Positions 7,780 to 17,038 are shown, counted from the first letter of the stretch. The stretch is DNA of 64,000 bases from Streptomyces sp. Edi4 (GCF_040253615.1 NZ_JBEJGY010000004.1:6200001-6264000), one strand, 5' to 3'. Program-made: numbers and translations. The notes: generated by a model not told the origin, from the letters alone.

Positions 7780-8628
7780 TCAGGCCGCGGCGGGCAGCGC
7801 GGCGAGGAAGGCATGGATCTCGGCGTTGACGGCCGCCGGGTTCTCGCGGGCCGCGAGATGGGCGGTATGGGGCAGCACACGGAAGGTGCTGCCTTCGATG
7901 GCGTCGGCCATGCGCCGCACCACGTGCACGGGGAACTGGCTGTCCTCCTCGCCCGCGATGATCAGGACGGGCGTGTCCCGGATGGTGCTCAGACGGCGGT
8001 GCTCGTCCTTGCGGCCGATCAGGATGCTCCGCAGCGCCCAGGCGACGGACTTGGGGTCGTCGCGCAGGACGAACGTGATGAAGTCGAGGAATTCGGGGTT
8101 CGTGGCCTCGGCCGTGGGGCCGGCGAAGGCGGCGCGCGCGGCCTTGACGGCCAGCGGCGGCATGCTCGCGCGCAGCGAGAGGAGGGCGGAGAGCCCGGTG
8201 GCCCAGACACTCTCGAAGGTCGAGGGCAGGGACGCGGTGCAGTTGATGCCGATCGCCGCGATGGTGCGGCGCGGGTGGTACGCGGGGAAGACCCCCGCCA
8301 GCATGCCGCCCCAGCTGTTGCCGACCAGGACGCAGCGTTCGATGCCGAGCGCGTCAAGGATCTCCACGAGGGCGTCGGAGCACTCCCTCAGGTCGATGAT
8401 CCTGCGCAGGGCTTCGGACTTGCCGTGGCCCGGGCTGTCGATGAGGACGAGACGGTGGGTGGGGGCGAAGTGCTCGTACTGGTACTGCCACATCGTGCCG
8501 TCCATCATCAGGCTGGGCCAGCACACCATGGCGGGGCCGTCGGGGCGGCCGCCGACGCGGACGTTGATGTCTCCCAGGGCGGTGGGGATCAGCTGCTCGG
8601 TGACGTCGTGGAGCCAGACGGAGGTCAT
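7780..8628 (-). CDS. Alpha/beta hydrolase
   Basis: A 282-residue cytoplasmic alpha/beta-hydrolase. The nucleophile elbow is GNSWGG (Ser), an acid residue follows in the AGEEDSQFP segment and the catalytic His is in LPHTAHLAARENP. A strand-rich N-terminal half with DSPGHGKSE (oxyanion region) resembles meta-cleavage hydrolases and haloperoxidase-like enzymes. Start at 8628 has GAGGAA six bases upstream. It is the first gene after the HxlR regulator, with an operator-like palindrome between them, and is followed by a SnoaL-like gene. Together they look like a small inducible detoxification or ring-modification operon; the substrate is unknown. Confidence 0.88.
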   Translation of the reverse strand: MTSVWLHDVTEQLIPTALGDINVRVGGRPDGPAMVCWPSLMMDGTMWQYQYEHFAPTHRLVLIDSPGHGKSEALRRIIDLRECSDALVEILDALGIERCVLVGNSWGGMLAGVFPAYHPRRTIAAIGINCTASLPSTFESVWATGLSALLSLRASMPPLAVKAARAAFAGPTAEATNPEFLDFITFVLRDDPKSVAWALRSILIGRKDEHRRLSTIRDTPVLIIAGEEDSQFPVHVVRRMADAIEGSTFRVLPHTAHLAARENPAAVNAEIHAFLAALPAAA

Positions 8629-8664
8629 GTGCGGTTCCTCTCCGTGGTCGTTGAGGCGACACTT

Positions 8665-8698
8665 GGTAGCGTAGCGCTACTAGTATCAAACCGCTACC
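8665..8698. promoter_or_regulatory. Nested palindromic operator, likely HxlR site
   Basis: A perfect 10-base palindrome GTAGCGCTAC (8671-8680) lies inside a wider inverted repeat, GGTAGCG at 8665-8671 and CGCTACC at 8692-8698. The segment is AT-richer than its surroundings and sits directly upstream of the hydrolase and downstream of the HxlR gene. HxlR proteins bind such dyads as dimers, so this is the most likely operator of the operon. Confidence 0.65.
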
Positions 8699-8715
8699 AC
8701 TGGCCCCGGGGTGTG

Positions 8716-9174
8716 TCAGTGTGGCCCTTCCTCCGGCTGTGCCGGGTGCAGGGACGAGGCTTCGACCGGCCGGTGACAGCTGCTACAGGCGAGATAGGGC
8801 TCGGTCGGCCTGCCGCACGCGGTGTGCACCAGGGGGTGGCGCGTGAGGTCGCCGTCCGTCGCGTGGGCCTCGGCCCAGCGCGTGATGGTCACGATGGCGG
8901 GCACGACCAGTTCGCGGGCGCTGTCGGTGAGCCGGTACTCGTACCACGGCTTGTCCGGGCGGTAGGCGTGCTTGGTCAGCAGGCCCAGCTCGGTCAGGCT
9001 GGCCAGCCGCGCGGTGAGGATGTTCGCCGAGATGCCGAGGGCGCGTTTGAGCTCGCCGAACCGGCCGACGCCGAAGAACACCTCCCGCAGGATCTGGTAG
9101 TTCCAGCGCTCGGAGATGGCGGACAGGAACTCCTGGCCGTGCTGGAAGGTGAGGTGACCCTTTTGGTCGGACAT
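8716..9174 (-). CDS. HxlR-family transcriptional regulator
   Basis: A 152-residue winged-helix regulator of the HxlR/MarR-like group. It shows the usual family pattern ISERWNYQILREVFFGVGRFGELKRAL, the recognition helix ISANILTARLASLTELGLL, and the wing YEYRLTDSARELV. The C-terminal tail adds CGRPTEPYLACSSCHRP, a four-cysteine-like pattern (C, C..C) that could bind a metal or sense redox state; this is not general in the family. It is read in the same direction as the hydrolase and SnoaL-like genes and probably represses them through the dyad at 8665-8698. Confidence 0.92.
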   Translation of the reverse strand: MSDQKGHLTFQHGQEFLSAISERWNYQILREVFFGVGRFGELKRALGISANILTARLASLTELGLLTKHAYRPDKPWYEYRLTDSARELVVPAIVTITRWAEAHATDGDLTRHPLVHTACGRPTEPYLACSSCHRPVEASSLHPAQPEEGPH

Positions 9175-9247
9175 GGGCTTCTCCCGCCCCCGCCGGCCCG
9201 GCGGTGAGTGGTCTGGTCGGTACTGAAGGGCACGTAGGAGTGAGACG

Positions 9248-10561
9248 TTACTGGCTCGCCGCAGCGCCCGGGCGGCCCGTGGACGGCCCCTGGAGGGGGA
9301 GGGGCCGTGGCGGGCGGGGGCCGGTGTAGTGGCCGCTGGGGCGCATCCGCAGGGGCCGCTCCGCGTACTCCTCCAGGGCGTGCGCGATCCAGCCGGCGGT
9401 GCGGGCCACCGCGAACACGGTCTCGCCGGCCTCCGCCGGCATGCCGAAGGCGACGCTCATGACGGCGAGCGCGAGATCGACGTTGGCGTACAGGGCGGTG
9501 TGCCGGGCTGTCGTGTCCACCACGTCGCGCGCCGCCGCCAGCGCGTCCGCCGCCCGCGGGATGGCGTCGAGCAGCGCGAACAGGGCGGTGGCGCGCGGGT
9601 CTTCGCCGGTGTACAGCCGGTGTCCGAGGCCGGGTACGCGCCGCCCCGAGCGCAGATGGTCGGCGACGACCGGGGCCGCGCCGCCGCGCTCGAGCACCTC
9701 GGCCAGGGTGCGGTGGGCCAGGCCGCTCGCCGCGCCGTGCAGCGGCCCCTCCAGCGCGCCGAGCCCGGCCGAGACCACGGCGTAGGGGTGGGCTCGGGCG
9801 GACGCGGCGACCCGGGCGGCGAGCGTGGAGGCCGCGAGGTCGTGGTCGATGAGCAGCGCGAGTGCCGTGTCCAGCAAGCCAATTGACGCCGCGTCAGGTA
9901 CCTGCGGGGTAAGGCGCCGCCACAGCCGCCCGGCGAGGCGGCCCCCGTCGTCCCCGTCGTCCGTGTCGTCCGTGTCGTCCGCGTCGCTTTCGGTCCTGGC
10001 CGCCTTCGGCAGCGCGCCGACCAGGGTCGGGATCAGCATCCGGCCGCAGCCGAGGACGGCCGAGGGGTCGAGGTCGAAACGCAGTGGGTCGGCGGCGGAG
10101 ACGGCGACCGCGGCGACCCGCAGCCGGTCCATGGCGCCGCTGTGCGCGGGCAGCGCACCGGCGGCGCGCCGGGCCGCTTCGAGGAAGGGTGGCGGCGCGG
10201 TGAAGCGGGCGCCGCGCGTCAGCTCCCCGGTCCACACCCACTCCGCGACCTCCTCGAAGCCGTAGGCCGTGGCGAGTTCGACGGCGTCGACGCCGCGGAA
10301 GAAGTAGCGGTCCTTGTCGATCAGGGTCAGGGCGGTGGGGAAGCTCAGCTCGCCGCCCGTGGCGCCGGCGGCGGACGGCTCGCGGCGGTTGCCGCGCCGG
10401 GCCAGCGCGTCGACCTCCCGCGCGTCGAAGGTGGAGCCCCGGCCGCCGGGCGCGCGCTCACTGCTCAGCTGCCCCCGGCTGACGTACGCGTAGACCGTCT
10501 CGGGCTTCACGCCGAGCCGCTGGGCCGCCTCGCGGGTGGTGAGCCGTGCCTGTTCCGTCAT
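9248..10561 (-). CDS. Citrate synthase-like protein with N-terminal helix-turn-helix
   Basis: A 437-residue fusion. Residues about 7-60 are a MerR/excisionase-type helix-turn-helix (LTTREAAQRLGVKPETVYAYVSRGQL) that normally binds DNA. The rest is a citrate-synthase fold with GLGHRLYTGEDPRA, where the histidine corresponds to a catalytic residue, and a C-terminal AGWIAHALEEYAE arm. Normal type II citrate synthases lack the HTH. An aspartate-rich insert (DDTDDTDDGDDGG) sits in the middle. The gene is divergent from the second citrate synthase at 10682, with three ATTGATT-type boxes between. It may be a metabolite-sensing repressor, an enzyme, or both. Confidence 0.9.
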   Translation of the reverse strand: MTEQARLTTREAAQRLGVKPETVYAYVSRGQLSSERAPGGRGSTFDAREVDALARRGNRREPSAAGATGGELSFPTALTLIDKDRYFFRGVDAVELATAYGFEEVAEWVWTGELTRGARFTAPPPFLEAARRAAGALPAHSGAMDRLRVAAVAVSAADPLRFDLDPSAVLGCGRMLIPTLVGALPKAARTESDADDTDDTDDGDDGGRLAGRLWRRLTPQVPDAASIGLLDTALALLIDHDLAASTLAARVAASARAHPYAVVSAGLGALEGPLHGAASGLAHRTLAEVLERGGAAPVVADHLRSGRRVPGLGHRLYTGEDPRATALFALLDAIPRAADALAAARDVVDTTARHTALYANVDLALAVMSVAFGMPAEAGETVFAVARTAGWIAHALEEYAERPLRMRPSGHYTGPRPPRPLPLQGPSTGRPGAAASQ

Positions 10562-10578
10562 GGGGTCACCGTATCCAT

Positions 10579-10623
10579 ATTGATTGAGTGGATCAGAATC
10601 AATGTTGACACCTTGTAATCAAT
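10579..10623. promoter_or_regulatory. Three ATTGATT/AATCAAT boxes between the citrate synthase genes
   Basis: ATTGATT at 10579-10585 and AATCAAT at 10597-10603 form an inverted repeat with an 11-base spacer; a further AATCAAT lies at 10617-10623. In this GC-rich genome such AT-rich repeats are striking. They fill the divergent promoter between the HTH-citrate synthase and the second citrate synthase and are a good candidate for its binding site. Confidence 0.6.
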
Positions 10624-10681
10624 CATAGACAGTCGAATCAAGATGAAGCATGGAAGATGCAGCACTGAAGGAGGCAGTCAC

Positions 10682-11839
10682 ATGGCCGGCACCGTCACCG
10701 CCCCCGCCGCGGCACCCCGCGGGCTCGCGGGCGTCGTCGTCACGGACACCGAACTCGGCGACGTCCGAGGCCGCGAGGGGTTCTACCACTACCGCCAGTA
10801 CTCGGCCGTGGAGCTCGCGGGAGCCCGCACGTTCGAGGACGTCTGGTACCTGATGTTCCACGGCGAGCTGCCCGGCGCCGGGGCCCGCGCCGCCTTCGCC
10901 GCCCGCACGGCGGGGCTGCGCCACCTGCCCGACGGCGTACGGGAGGCGCTGCCGGGGATCGCCCGCACCGGAGCCCGTTCGGGGCCGCTGGCCGGACTGC
11001 GCACCGCGCTCTCCCTGCTCGGCGCGGCCAGGGGCTTCAAGCCGGTGTACGACCTGGACCCGCGCGAACGCGCCGAGGACGCGCTCGCCGCCTGCGCCGC
11101 CGTCCCCACCCTGCTCACCGCGCTGCACCGGCTCGGCCAGGGACGTGAGCCGGTCGAGCCCCGCGACGATCTCCCCTACGCCGCCAACTACCTCTACATG
11201 CTGACCGGTTGTGAGGCCGAGCCCGAGCGGGTCCGCGCCGTGGAGCAGTACCTCATCTCGACGATCGACCACGGCTTCAACGCCTCCACCTTCACCGCCC
11301 GCGTCGTCGCCTCCACCGGCGCCGATGTCGCGGCGAGCCTGGTCGCCGCGGTCGGCGCGCTCTCGGGCCCCCTGCACGGCGGCGCGCCCAGCCGCGCCCT
11401 CGACACCCTGGACGCGATCGGCACCCCCGACCGCATCGACGGCTGGATCCGCGAACGCGTCCTGGCCGGTGACCGGATCATGGGCTTCGGGCACCCCGTC
11501 TACCGCACCGAGGACCCCCGCTCCCGCATGCTGCGCGGCATCGCGCAGAGCTTCGGCGGACAGCTGGTCGACTTCGCCGTCGAGGTGGAGCGCCAGGTCG
11601 AGGCGATCCTGGCCGAACTCAAGCCGGGCCGTGAGCTGCACACCAATGTGGAGTTCTACGCCGGTGTGGTCATGGAACTGTGCGGCCTGCCCCGCGAGAT
11701 GTTCACGCCCACCTTCTGTGCCGCCCGGGTCGTGGGCTGGAGCGCCAACATTCTCGAGCAGTCGGCGGATTCGAAGATCATCCGCCCGGCGGCGCGCTAT
11801 GTGGGGCCGCCCCCGCCGCAGCCCGTCCCCGCTGCCTGA
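10682..11839 (+). CDS. Citrate synthase 2 (type II-like)
   Basis: A 385-residue citrate synthase that would condense oxaloacetate with acetyl-CoA (or propionyl-CoA) in the cytoplasm. Typical blocks are FNASTFTARVVASTGAD, the catalytic loop GFGHPVYRTEDPRS with its histidine, ELHTNVEFYAGV and the C-terminal GWSANILEQ arm containing the acid-base residues. The ATG at 10682 is chosen because GAAGGAGG lies 7 bases upstream; an upstream ATG at 10643 has no such site. It is divergent from the HTH-citrate synthase fusion and probably regulated with it. Confidence 0.93.
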   Translation: MAGTVTAPAAAPRGLAGVVVTDTELGDVRGREGFYHYRQYSAVELAGARTFEDVWYLMFHGELPGAGARAAFAARTAGLRHLPDGVREALPGIARTGARSGPLAGLRTALSLLGAARGFKPVYDLDPRERAEDALAACAAVPTLLTALHRLGQGREPVEPRDDLPYAANYLYMLTGCEAEPERVRAVEQYLISTIDHGFNASTFTARVVASTGADVAASLVAAVGALSGPLHGGAPSRALDTLDAIGTPDRIDGWIRERVLAGDRIMGFGHPVYRTEDPRSRMLRGIAQSFGGQLVDFAVEVERQVEAILAELKPGRELHTNVEFYAGVVMELCGLPREMFTPTFCAARVVGWSANILEQSADSKIIRPAARYVGPPPPQPVPAA

Positions 11840-11898
11840 GCCCGCTCCTCGCGGCGCCGCACGCCGGGCCCGCCGGCTCCTGCCGGGGCGGGGCGGGG

Positions 11899-13032
11899 TC
11901 AGCCCCGGCAGGGGTAGGCGGGAAGCGTCAGGGAGTTGGCCGCGCGGGCGAGCTCGACGGGGGAGGGCCTGCTGTCGCCCGACCTGTTCTGGGCGAGCCG
12001 CTGGTTGCGGTGGACGTAGTCGCGGGTCAGGAGCTCGTAGCGGGCGAAGGCGCCGCGATGGTCGTGGGGCCTGTTGCCGAGCTCACCCGCCAGTACGTAG
12101 GCGCCTGCAAGCGCGAGACTGGTGCCCTGGCCCGAGCGGGGCGAGGGGCAGTAGCCCGCGTCGCCCACCAGGGTGACCCGCCCCTTGGACCAGTGGTCGA
12201 GGCGGACTTGGCTCATCGAGTCGAAGTAGAAGTCCGGCGCGCTGCCCATGCGTTCCAGGAGCCGGGGCGTCTCCCAGCCGACCCCGGCGAACCGGTCGGC
12301 CACCAGGGCCCTGTGGCGGACGGGATCGCGGTGGTCGATGTCCAGCTCGGGGGAGTGGAACAGAAGGATCGCCCTCGCCTCGGTGTTGTCGCGCGTGCTG
12401 TAGACGCCGACCAGCTCCTGGGGGGTCATGTGGAAGGTCTGCCAGTGATCCAGCGCGAGGAAGTTGTCCACGCTGAAGATCGCGAGATAGCTGCCGAGGA
12501 AACGCAGGTGGGAGGACTCCGGCCCGAAGACCAGTCGGCGCACCCCCGAGTGCAGGCCGTCCGCGCCGATCACCAGGCCGAAGCGGCGCGGGCGTTCGTG
12601 CCGGAAGCGGACCTCGACACCGTCGTCGTCCTGCGCGATGGCGGTGATGACGTCGTCGAACAGGAACTCCGTGCCGTAGCGGCTCACGTCGAACAGCAGC
12701 GTGGTCAGATCGTCCCGCATCAGCTCGACGTCGTCGTTGTCAATCACCCCGCCCGTGAAGGTTTCCTCGGTGGAGCGCGACAGTTCCACGCCGTCGCCGT
12801 CCACCACCGACATGCCGCGCATGCCGGTCGTCACGGACCGGACCTTGTCGAGAAGGTTCATCCGGTCCATGACCTGTAAGGCGCAACCCCGGATGTCGAT
12901 GGCCTGCCCGCCCTTGCGCAGACCCGGAGCCCGCTCCACCACGGTCGGCCGGAACCCGGCCCGCTGCAACCAGTAGGCCAGCGTCAGCCCTGCCACACTG
13001 GCCCCGGAGATCAAGACGTTCCTGTTGTGCAT
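11899..13032 (-). CDS. FAD-dependent monooxygenase (PHBH/tetracycline-hydroxylase type)
   Basis: A 377-residue class A flavoprotein monooxygenase. The N-terminal dinucleotide fold is VLISGASVAGLTLAYWLQRAG, followed by a glutamate binding the ribose (VVERAP), the middle motif LVIGADGLHSGVRR and the third motif VTLVGDAGYCPSPRSGQGTS that contacts FAD. These place it with aromatic-ring hydroxylases that use NAD(P)H and O2 on phenols or polyketides. It is about normal length for the family and has no signal peptide. It stands alone, converging with the citrate synthase gene and divergent from the CobW gene. The substrate is not readable from the sequence. Confidence 0.92.
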   Translation of the reverse strand: MHNRNVLISGASVAGLTLAYWLQRAGFRPTVVERAPGLRKGGQAIDIRGCALQVMDRMNLLDKVRSVTTGMRGMSVVDGDGVELSRSTEETFTGGVIDNDDVELMRDDLTTLLFDVSRYGTEFLFDDVITAIAQDDDGVEVRFRHERPRRFGLVIGADGLHSGVRRLVFGPESSHLRFLGSYLAIFSVDNFLALDHWQTFHMTPQELVGVYSTRDNTEARAILLFHSPELDIDHRDPVRHRALVADRFAGVGWETPRLLERMGSAPDFYFDSMSQVRLDHWSKGRVTLVGDAGYCPSPRSGQGTSLALAGAYVLAGELGNRPHDHRGAFARYELLTRDYVHRNQRLAQNRSGDSRPSPVELARAANSLTLPAYPCRG

Positions 13033-13311
13033 GGCGCGCTCCCGGTGCTGGTCGTATGCATCCTGGAGACCGCTTCACCCGCTCTCCGGGGATACGTCGA
13101 GTCGTGACAGGCTGAGTCTCGACAGCGTGCCGGGGGGCCGCAATACACAAAACGGCAAGGAATCGTTGCGTTCCGGGCAATGTCCGCGAGAGCGGGCAGC
13201 CGGCGGGCACGGACAACCAGCAGGCACAGACAACCAGCAAGCACAGAGGCCGGGTCCGGCCGCCGCCGGTGGGGGCGGCGTCGGGGGACGCGGCTCGCGG
13301 AAAGGTCCCAG

Positions 13312-14514
13312 GTGAACAACCCCGGCCGGCAGATCCCCGTCATCGTCCTCGCGGGCTTCCTCGGCTCGGGCAAGACCACCCTGCTCAACCATCTGCTCAG
13401 GGCCTCACGCGGCACCCGTATCGGCGCCATCGTCAATGACTTCGGATCCATCGAGATCGATGCCATGACGGTGGCGGGCCGGCTCGGCGACTCCACCGTC
13501 TCACTCGGAGGCGGCTGTCTGTGCTGCGCCGTGGACAGCAGCGAACTCGACCGCTACCTCGACAAGCTCACCCGTCCCGCCGCTCGCCTCGACGTCATCG
13601 TCATCGAGGCGAGCGGTCTGGCCGAACCGCAGGAGCTCCTCAAGATGCTGCTCGCCAGCGAGAACCCGCGCATCGTTTATGGGGGCCTGGTCGAGGTCGT
13701 CGACGCGGCGGAGTACGAGGCGACGCGCGAGCACCACCCCGAGATCGAGCGGCACGTGGCCATCGCCGACCTCGTCGTGCTCAACAAGACGGACCGGGTG
13801 GACGCCGGTGACCTGGCCCGGCTGCGGGCCTCGCTGCCCGAGGCGGCCGCCGTGGTCGAGTCCGCGTACGGCCGCGTCGACCCGGAGCTCTTCTTCGACC
13901 GCAGGCCCGTCACGGAACGGGTCGGGCAGCTGGCCTTCGACGACCTGCTCGACGACGTGCTCGACGACCTGCCCGGTGGCGAGGAGCCCGGCCGCTCCTG
14001 CGGGCACGACCCGCATGGGCCCGGCTGCCCGGGCCATGGCGGGCACCTGCACGCCGGGTACACGTCTGTCGCCTTCACCTCGCAGGTGCCCCTCGACCCG
14101 CGCCGCCTCATGGCCTTCCTGGACACCCGGCCCGAAGGCCTCTACCGCGTCAAGGGGTTCATCGACTTCGGCGCCGCCGATCCCCGCAACCGCTACAGCC
14201 TGCACGCGGTCGGCCGGTTCCTGCGCTTCTACCCCGAGCCGTGGACGCCCGGCCAGGAGCGCCGCACCGACCTCGTCCTGATCGGCGCCGGCATCGACGC
14301 GCCCGCCCTGGACCAGCACCTCGCCGGCTGCGTGAGCGACGACCCGGGCGCCGTCCCCGCCGAACACGCGATGTGGGGCGTGTTGCGTTACGTACCCGAG
14401 CCCGAGCCCGTACCCGAGCCCGAGGCGGAGGCCGAGCCCGAGTCCGGCATCGAGGCCCCAGAGGAGTGGGAAGAGGCCGGGGAGATCGGTGAACTCCCCG
14501 GCCCCCTGGGCTAG
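13312..14514 (+). CDS. CobW/G3E-family metallochaperone GTPase
   Basis: A 400-residue G3E GTPase that delivers a metal, often zinc or cobalt, using GTP. Visible are Walker A GFLGSGKTT, the metal site GGGCLCC (CxCC), Walker B-like VIVIEASGLAEP, the NKTD base-recognition motif and a His/Cys-rich loop near residues 225-250 (CGHDPHGPGCPGHGGHLH) typical of metal-handling members. The C-terminal CobW_C domain follows, then a Glu/Pro tail of alternating EP units, unusual and low-complexity. The GTG at 13312 gives the family-typical start just before VIVLAGFLGSGKTT; upstream sequence is Arg-rich and non-conserved. I see no Zur box that I can support. Confidence 0.9.
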   Translation: MNNPGRQIPVIVLAGFLGSGKTTLLNHLLRASRGTRIGAIVNDFGSIEIDAMTVAGRLGDSTVSLGGGCLCCAVDSSELDRYLDKLTRPAARLDVIVIEASGLAEPQELLKMLLASENPRIVYGGLVEVVDAAEYEATREHHPEIERHVAIADLVVLNKTDRVDAGDLARLRASLPEAAAVVESAYGRVDPELFFDRRPVTERVGQLAFDDLLDDVLDDLPGGEEPGRSCGHDPHGPGCPGHGGHLHAGYTSVAFTSQVPLDPRRLMAFLDTRPEGLYRVKGFIDFGAADPRNRYSLHAVGRFLRFYPEPWTPGQERRTDLVLIGAGIDAPALDQHLAGCVSDDPGAVPAEHAMWGVLRYVPEPEPVPEPEAEAEPESGIEAPEEWEEAGEIGELPGPLG

Positions 14515-14575
14515 TTGACGCCCGTGCCCGTGCCCGCGCCTGCCACCGCGCTCGCGCCCCGTCCCCGTCTCCGTC

Positions 14576-17038
14576 CTACGCGATGGGGCCCGAAAGGACC
14601 GCGACCGGCGAGGGCAGCGGCGTGCCCGAACCGTCACGGCGCGGGTCGGGCTCGGGGAGCTGGGCCGGGGTGCCGTTGCTCTGGGCCGCGCGCGCCGGAG
14701 CTGGTCCCGCCCAGGCCAGCACCAGCTTGTCCTCGCCCTTGAGGAAGCGCTGACAGCGCACCCCGCCGGTGGCCCGGCCCTTGCGCGGGTACTGGTCGAA
14801 GGGCGTCAGCTTGGCGGAGACCGCCGCGTCGCCGAGCAGGGTGGCGCCCGAGCCCGCGACCGTGAACACCGCCCCGTCCCCGCCCGGGTCGACCGCCGTG
14901 AACGAGATGACCTTGGCGCCGTCGGCCAGCTTGATGCCGGCCATACCGCCGGCGGGCCGGCCCTGGGGGCGCACCTGCTGGGCCTGGAAGCGCAGGAGCT
15001 GGGCGTCGTCGGTGATGAAGACCAGGTCCTCCTCGCCGGTGCGCAGCTCGGCCGCGCCCACGATCCGGTCACCGTCCTTGAGGGTGATGACCTCCAACTC
15101 GTCCTTGTTGGCCGGGTAGTCGGGCACCACACGCTTGACGACGCCCTGCTCGGTGCCGATGGCCAGACCCGGTGAGGACTCGTCGAGGGTGGTGAGGCAC
15201 ACCACCGTCTCGTCGGGGTCCAGCGAGGACAGGAACTCCGAGACGGGGGCGCCGCCCGAGAGGTTGGGGGCGGACGCCGTGTCCGGGAGCCGGGGCAGGT
15301 CGATCACCGCGAGGCGCAGCAGCCGCCCGCTGGACGTCACCACGCCCACGTCGCCGCGCTGGGTGGCCGGCACGGACGAGACGATCACGTCGTGCTTGAC
15401 GCGCTTGTCGTCCTCGCCGGGTGTGAACGGCTCGGCGCCCGCGGTGCGCGCCAGCAGGCCCGTCGAGGACAGCAGCACCCGGCACGGGTCGTCCGCGACT
15501 TCGAGGGGGACGGCCGCCACGGTTGAGCCCGCCGATTCGAGCAGGACCGTGCGCCGGTCGGTGCTGAACTTCTTTGCCACCGCCGCCAGTTCGGCCGAGA
15601 CCAGCTTGCGCAGCTCGCCGTCGGAGTCCAGGATCCCGGTCAGTTCGTCGATCTCGCCGCTCAGGCGGTCGCGCTCGCTCTCCAGCTCGATGCGGTCGAA
15701 CCTGGTGAGCCGGCGCAGCGGGGTGTCCAGGATGTACTGCGTCTGGATCTCGCTGAGCGAGAAGTGCTCGATCAGCCGTTCCTTGGCCTGCGCCGAGTTG
15801 TCACTCGACCGAATGATCCTGATGACCTCGTCGATGTCGACCAGGGCCACGAGCAGGCCCTCGACCAGGTGCAGCCGGTCGCGGCGCTTGGTGCGGCGGA
15901 ACTCGCTGCGCCGGCGCACCACGTCGAAGCGGTGGTCGAGGTAGACCTCAAGGAGCTCCTTGAGGCCGAGGGTGAGCGGCTGGCCGTCCACCAGGGCCAC
16001 GTTGTTGATGCCGAAGGACTCCTCCATCGGCGTCAGCTTGTACAGCTGCTCCAGGACGGCCTCGGGGACGAAGCCGTTCTTGACCTCGATGACCAGGCGC
16101 AGACCGTGCGAACGGTCGGTGAGGTCCTTCACGTCGGCGATGCCCTGGAGCTTCTTCGAGCCGACCAGGTCCTTGATCTTGGAGATGACCTTCTCCGGGC
16201 CGACCGTGAAGGGCAGCTCGGTGACGACCAGGCCCTTGCGGCGCGCCGTCACGTTCTCCACCGACGCCGTGGCCCGGATCTTGAAGGTGCCGCGCCCCGA
16301 GGCGTAGGCGTCCTTGATGCCCTGCAAACCCACGATCCGGCCGCCGGTCGGCAGGTCGGGGCCCGGCACGAAGCGCATCAGCGCCTCCAGATCCGCCTGC
16401 GGATGGCGGATCAGATGGCGGGCGGCGGCGATGACCTCGCCCAGGTTGTGCGGCGGCATATTGGTGGCCATGCCGACCGCGATCCCGGACGAGCCGTTGA
16501 CAAGCAGGTTCGGATAGGCGGCCGGCAGGGCGACCGGCTCCCGCTCCTGGCCGTCGTAGTTCGACGTGAAGTCGACGGTGTCCTCGTCGATCGACTCCGT
16601 CATCAGCGACGTGGCGTCGGCCATCTTGCACTCGGTGTACCGCATGGCGGCCGGCGGGTCGTCGTTGCCGAGCGATCCGAAGTTGCCGTGGCCCTGGACC
16701 AGCGGAAGGCGCATGGAGAACGGCTGCGCCATGCGCACCAGGGCGTCGTAGATGGAGGCGTCACCGTGCGGGTGCAGCTTGCCCATCACCTCGCCGACGA
16801 CGCGGGCGCACTTCACATAGCCCCGGTCGGGGCGCAGGCCCATCTCGTTCATCTGGTAGACGATGCGGCGCTGGACGGGTTTCATGCCGTCCCGCGCGTC
16901 CGGCAGGGCCCGCGAGTAGATCACGGAGTACGCGTACTCGAGGAAGGAGCCCTGCATCTCGTCGACGACGTCGATGTCGAGGATCCGCTCCTCGAAGTCG
17001 TCGGGCGGCGGCGGGGTCTTCGTGCTGCGGCGGGCCAT
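14576..17038 (-). CDS. parC: DNA topoisomerase IV subunit A (ParC)
   Basis: An 820-residue type IIA topoisomerase breakage-reunion subunit. The N-terminal winged-helix/tower region shows LPDARDGMKPVQRRI, the quinolone-resistance region HPHGDASIYDALVRMAQ, and the catalytic tyrosine in AAMRYTECKM. The coiled-coil region (RFDRIELESERDRL) and a six-bladed C-terminal beta-pinwheel follow; the pinwheel lacks the GyrA box QRRGGKG, which favours topoisomerase IV over gyrase. The ATG at 17038 is chosen because it starts MARRSTKTPPPPDDFEERI; AAGGAG lies upstream at a longish 12-base spacing. The partner ParE gene is not in the window. It decatenates daughter chromosomes. Confidence 0.92.
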   Translation of the reverse strand: MARRSTKTPPPPDDFEERILDIDVVDEMQGSFLEYAYSVIYSRALPDARDGMKPVQRRIVYQMNEMGLRPDRGYVKCARVVGEVMGKLHPHGDASIYDALVRMAQPFSMRLPLVQGHGNFGSLGNDDPPAAMRYTECKMADATSLMTESIDEDTVDFTSNYDGQEREPVALPAAYPNLLVNGSSGIAVGMATNMPPHNLGEVIAAARHLIRHPQADLEALMRFVPGPDLPTGGRIVGLQGIKDAYASGRGTFKIRATASVENVTARRKGLVVTELPFTVGPEKVISKIKDLVGSKKLQGIADVKDLTDRSHGLRLVIEVKNGFVPEAVLEQLYKLTPMEESFGINNVALVDGQPLTLGLKELLEVYLDHRFDVVRRRSEFRRTKRRDRLHLVEGLLVALVDIDEVIRIIRSSDNSAQAKERLIEHFSLSEIQTQYILDTPLRRLTRFDRIELESERDRLSGEIDELTGILDSDGELRKLVSAELAAVAKKFSTDRRTVLLESAGSTVAAVPLEVADDPCRVLLSSTGLLARTAGAEPFTPGEDDKRVKHDVIVSSVPATQRGDVGVVTSSGRLLRLAVIDLPRLPDTASAPNLSGGAPVSEFLSSLDPDETVVCLTTLDESSPGLAIGTEQGVVKRVVPDYPANKDELEVITLKDGDRIVGAAELRTGEEDLVFITDDAQLLRFQAQQVRPQGRPAGGMAGIKLADGAKVISFTAVDPGGDGAVFTVAGSGATLLGDAAVSAKLTPFDQYPRKGRATGGVRCQRFLKGEDKLVLAWAGPAPARAAQSNGTPAQLPEPDPRRDGSGTPLPSPVAVLSGPIA

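Noticed and set aside
14394..14452. EP-repeat end of the CobW-type protein as a separate repeat element
   Set aside because: Short, in-frame and low-complexity; described in the gene entry and not a separate element.
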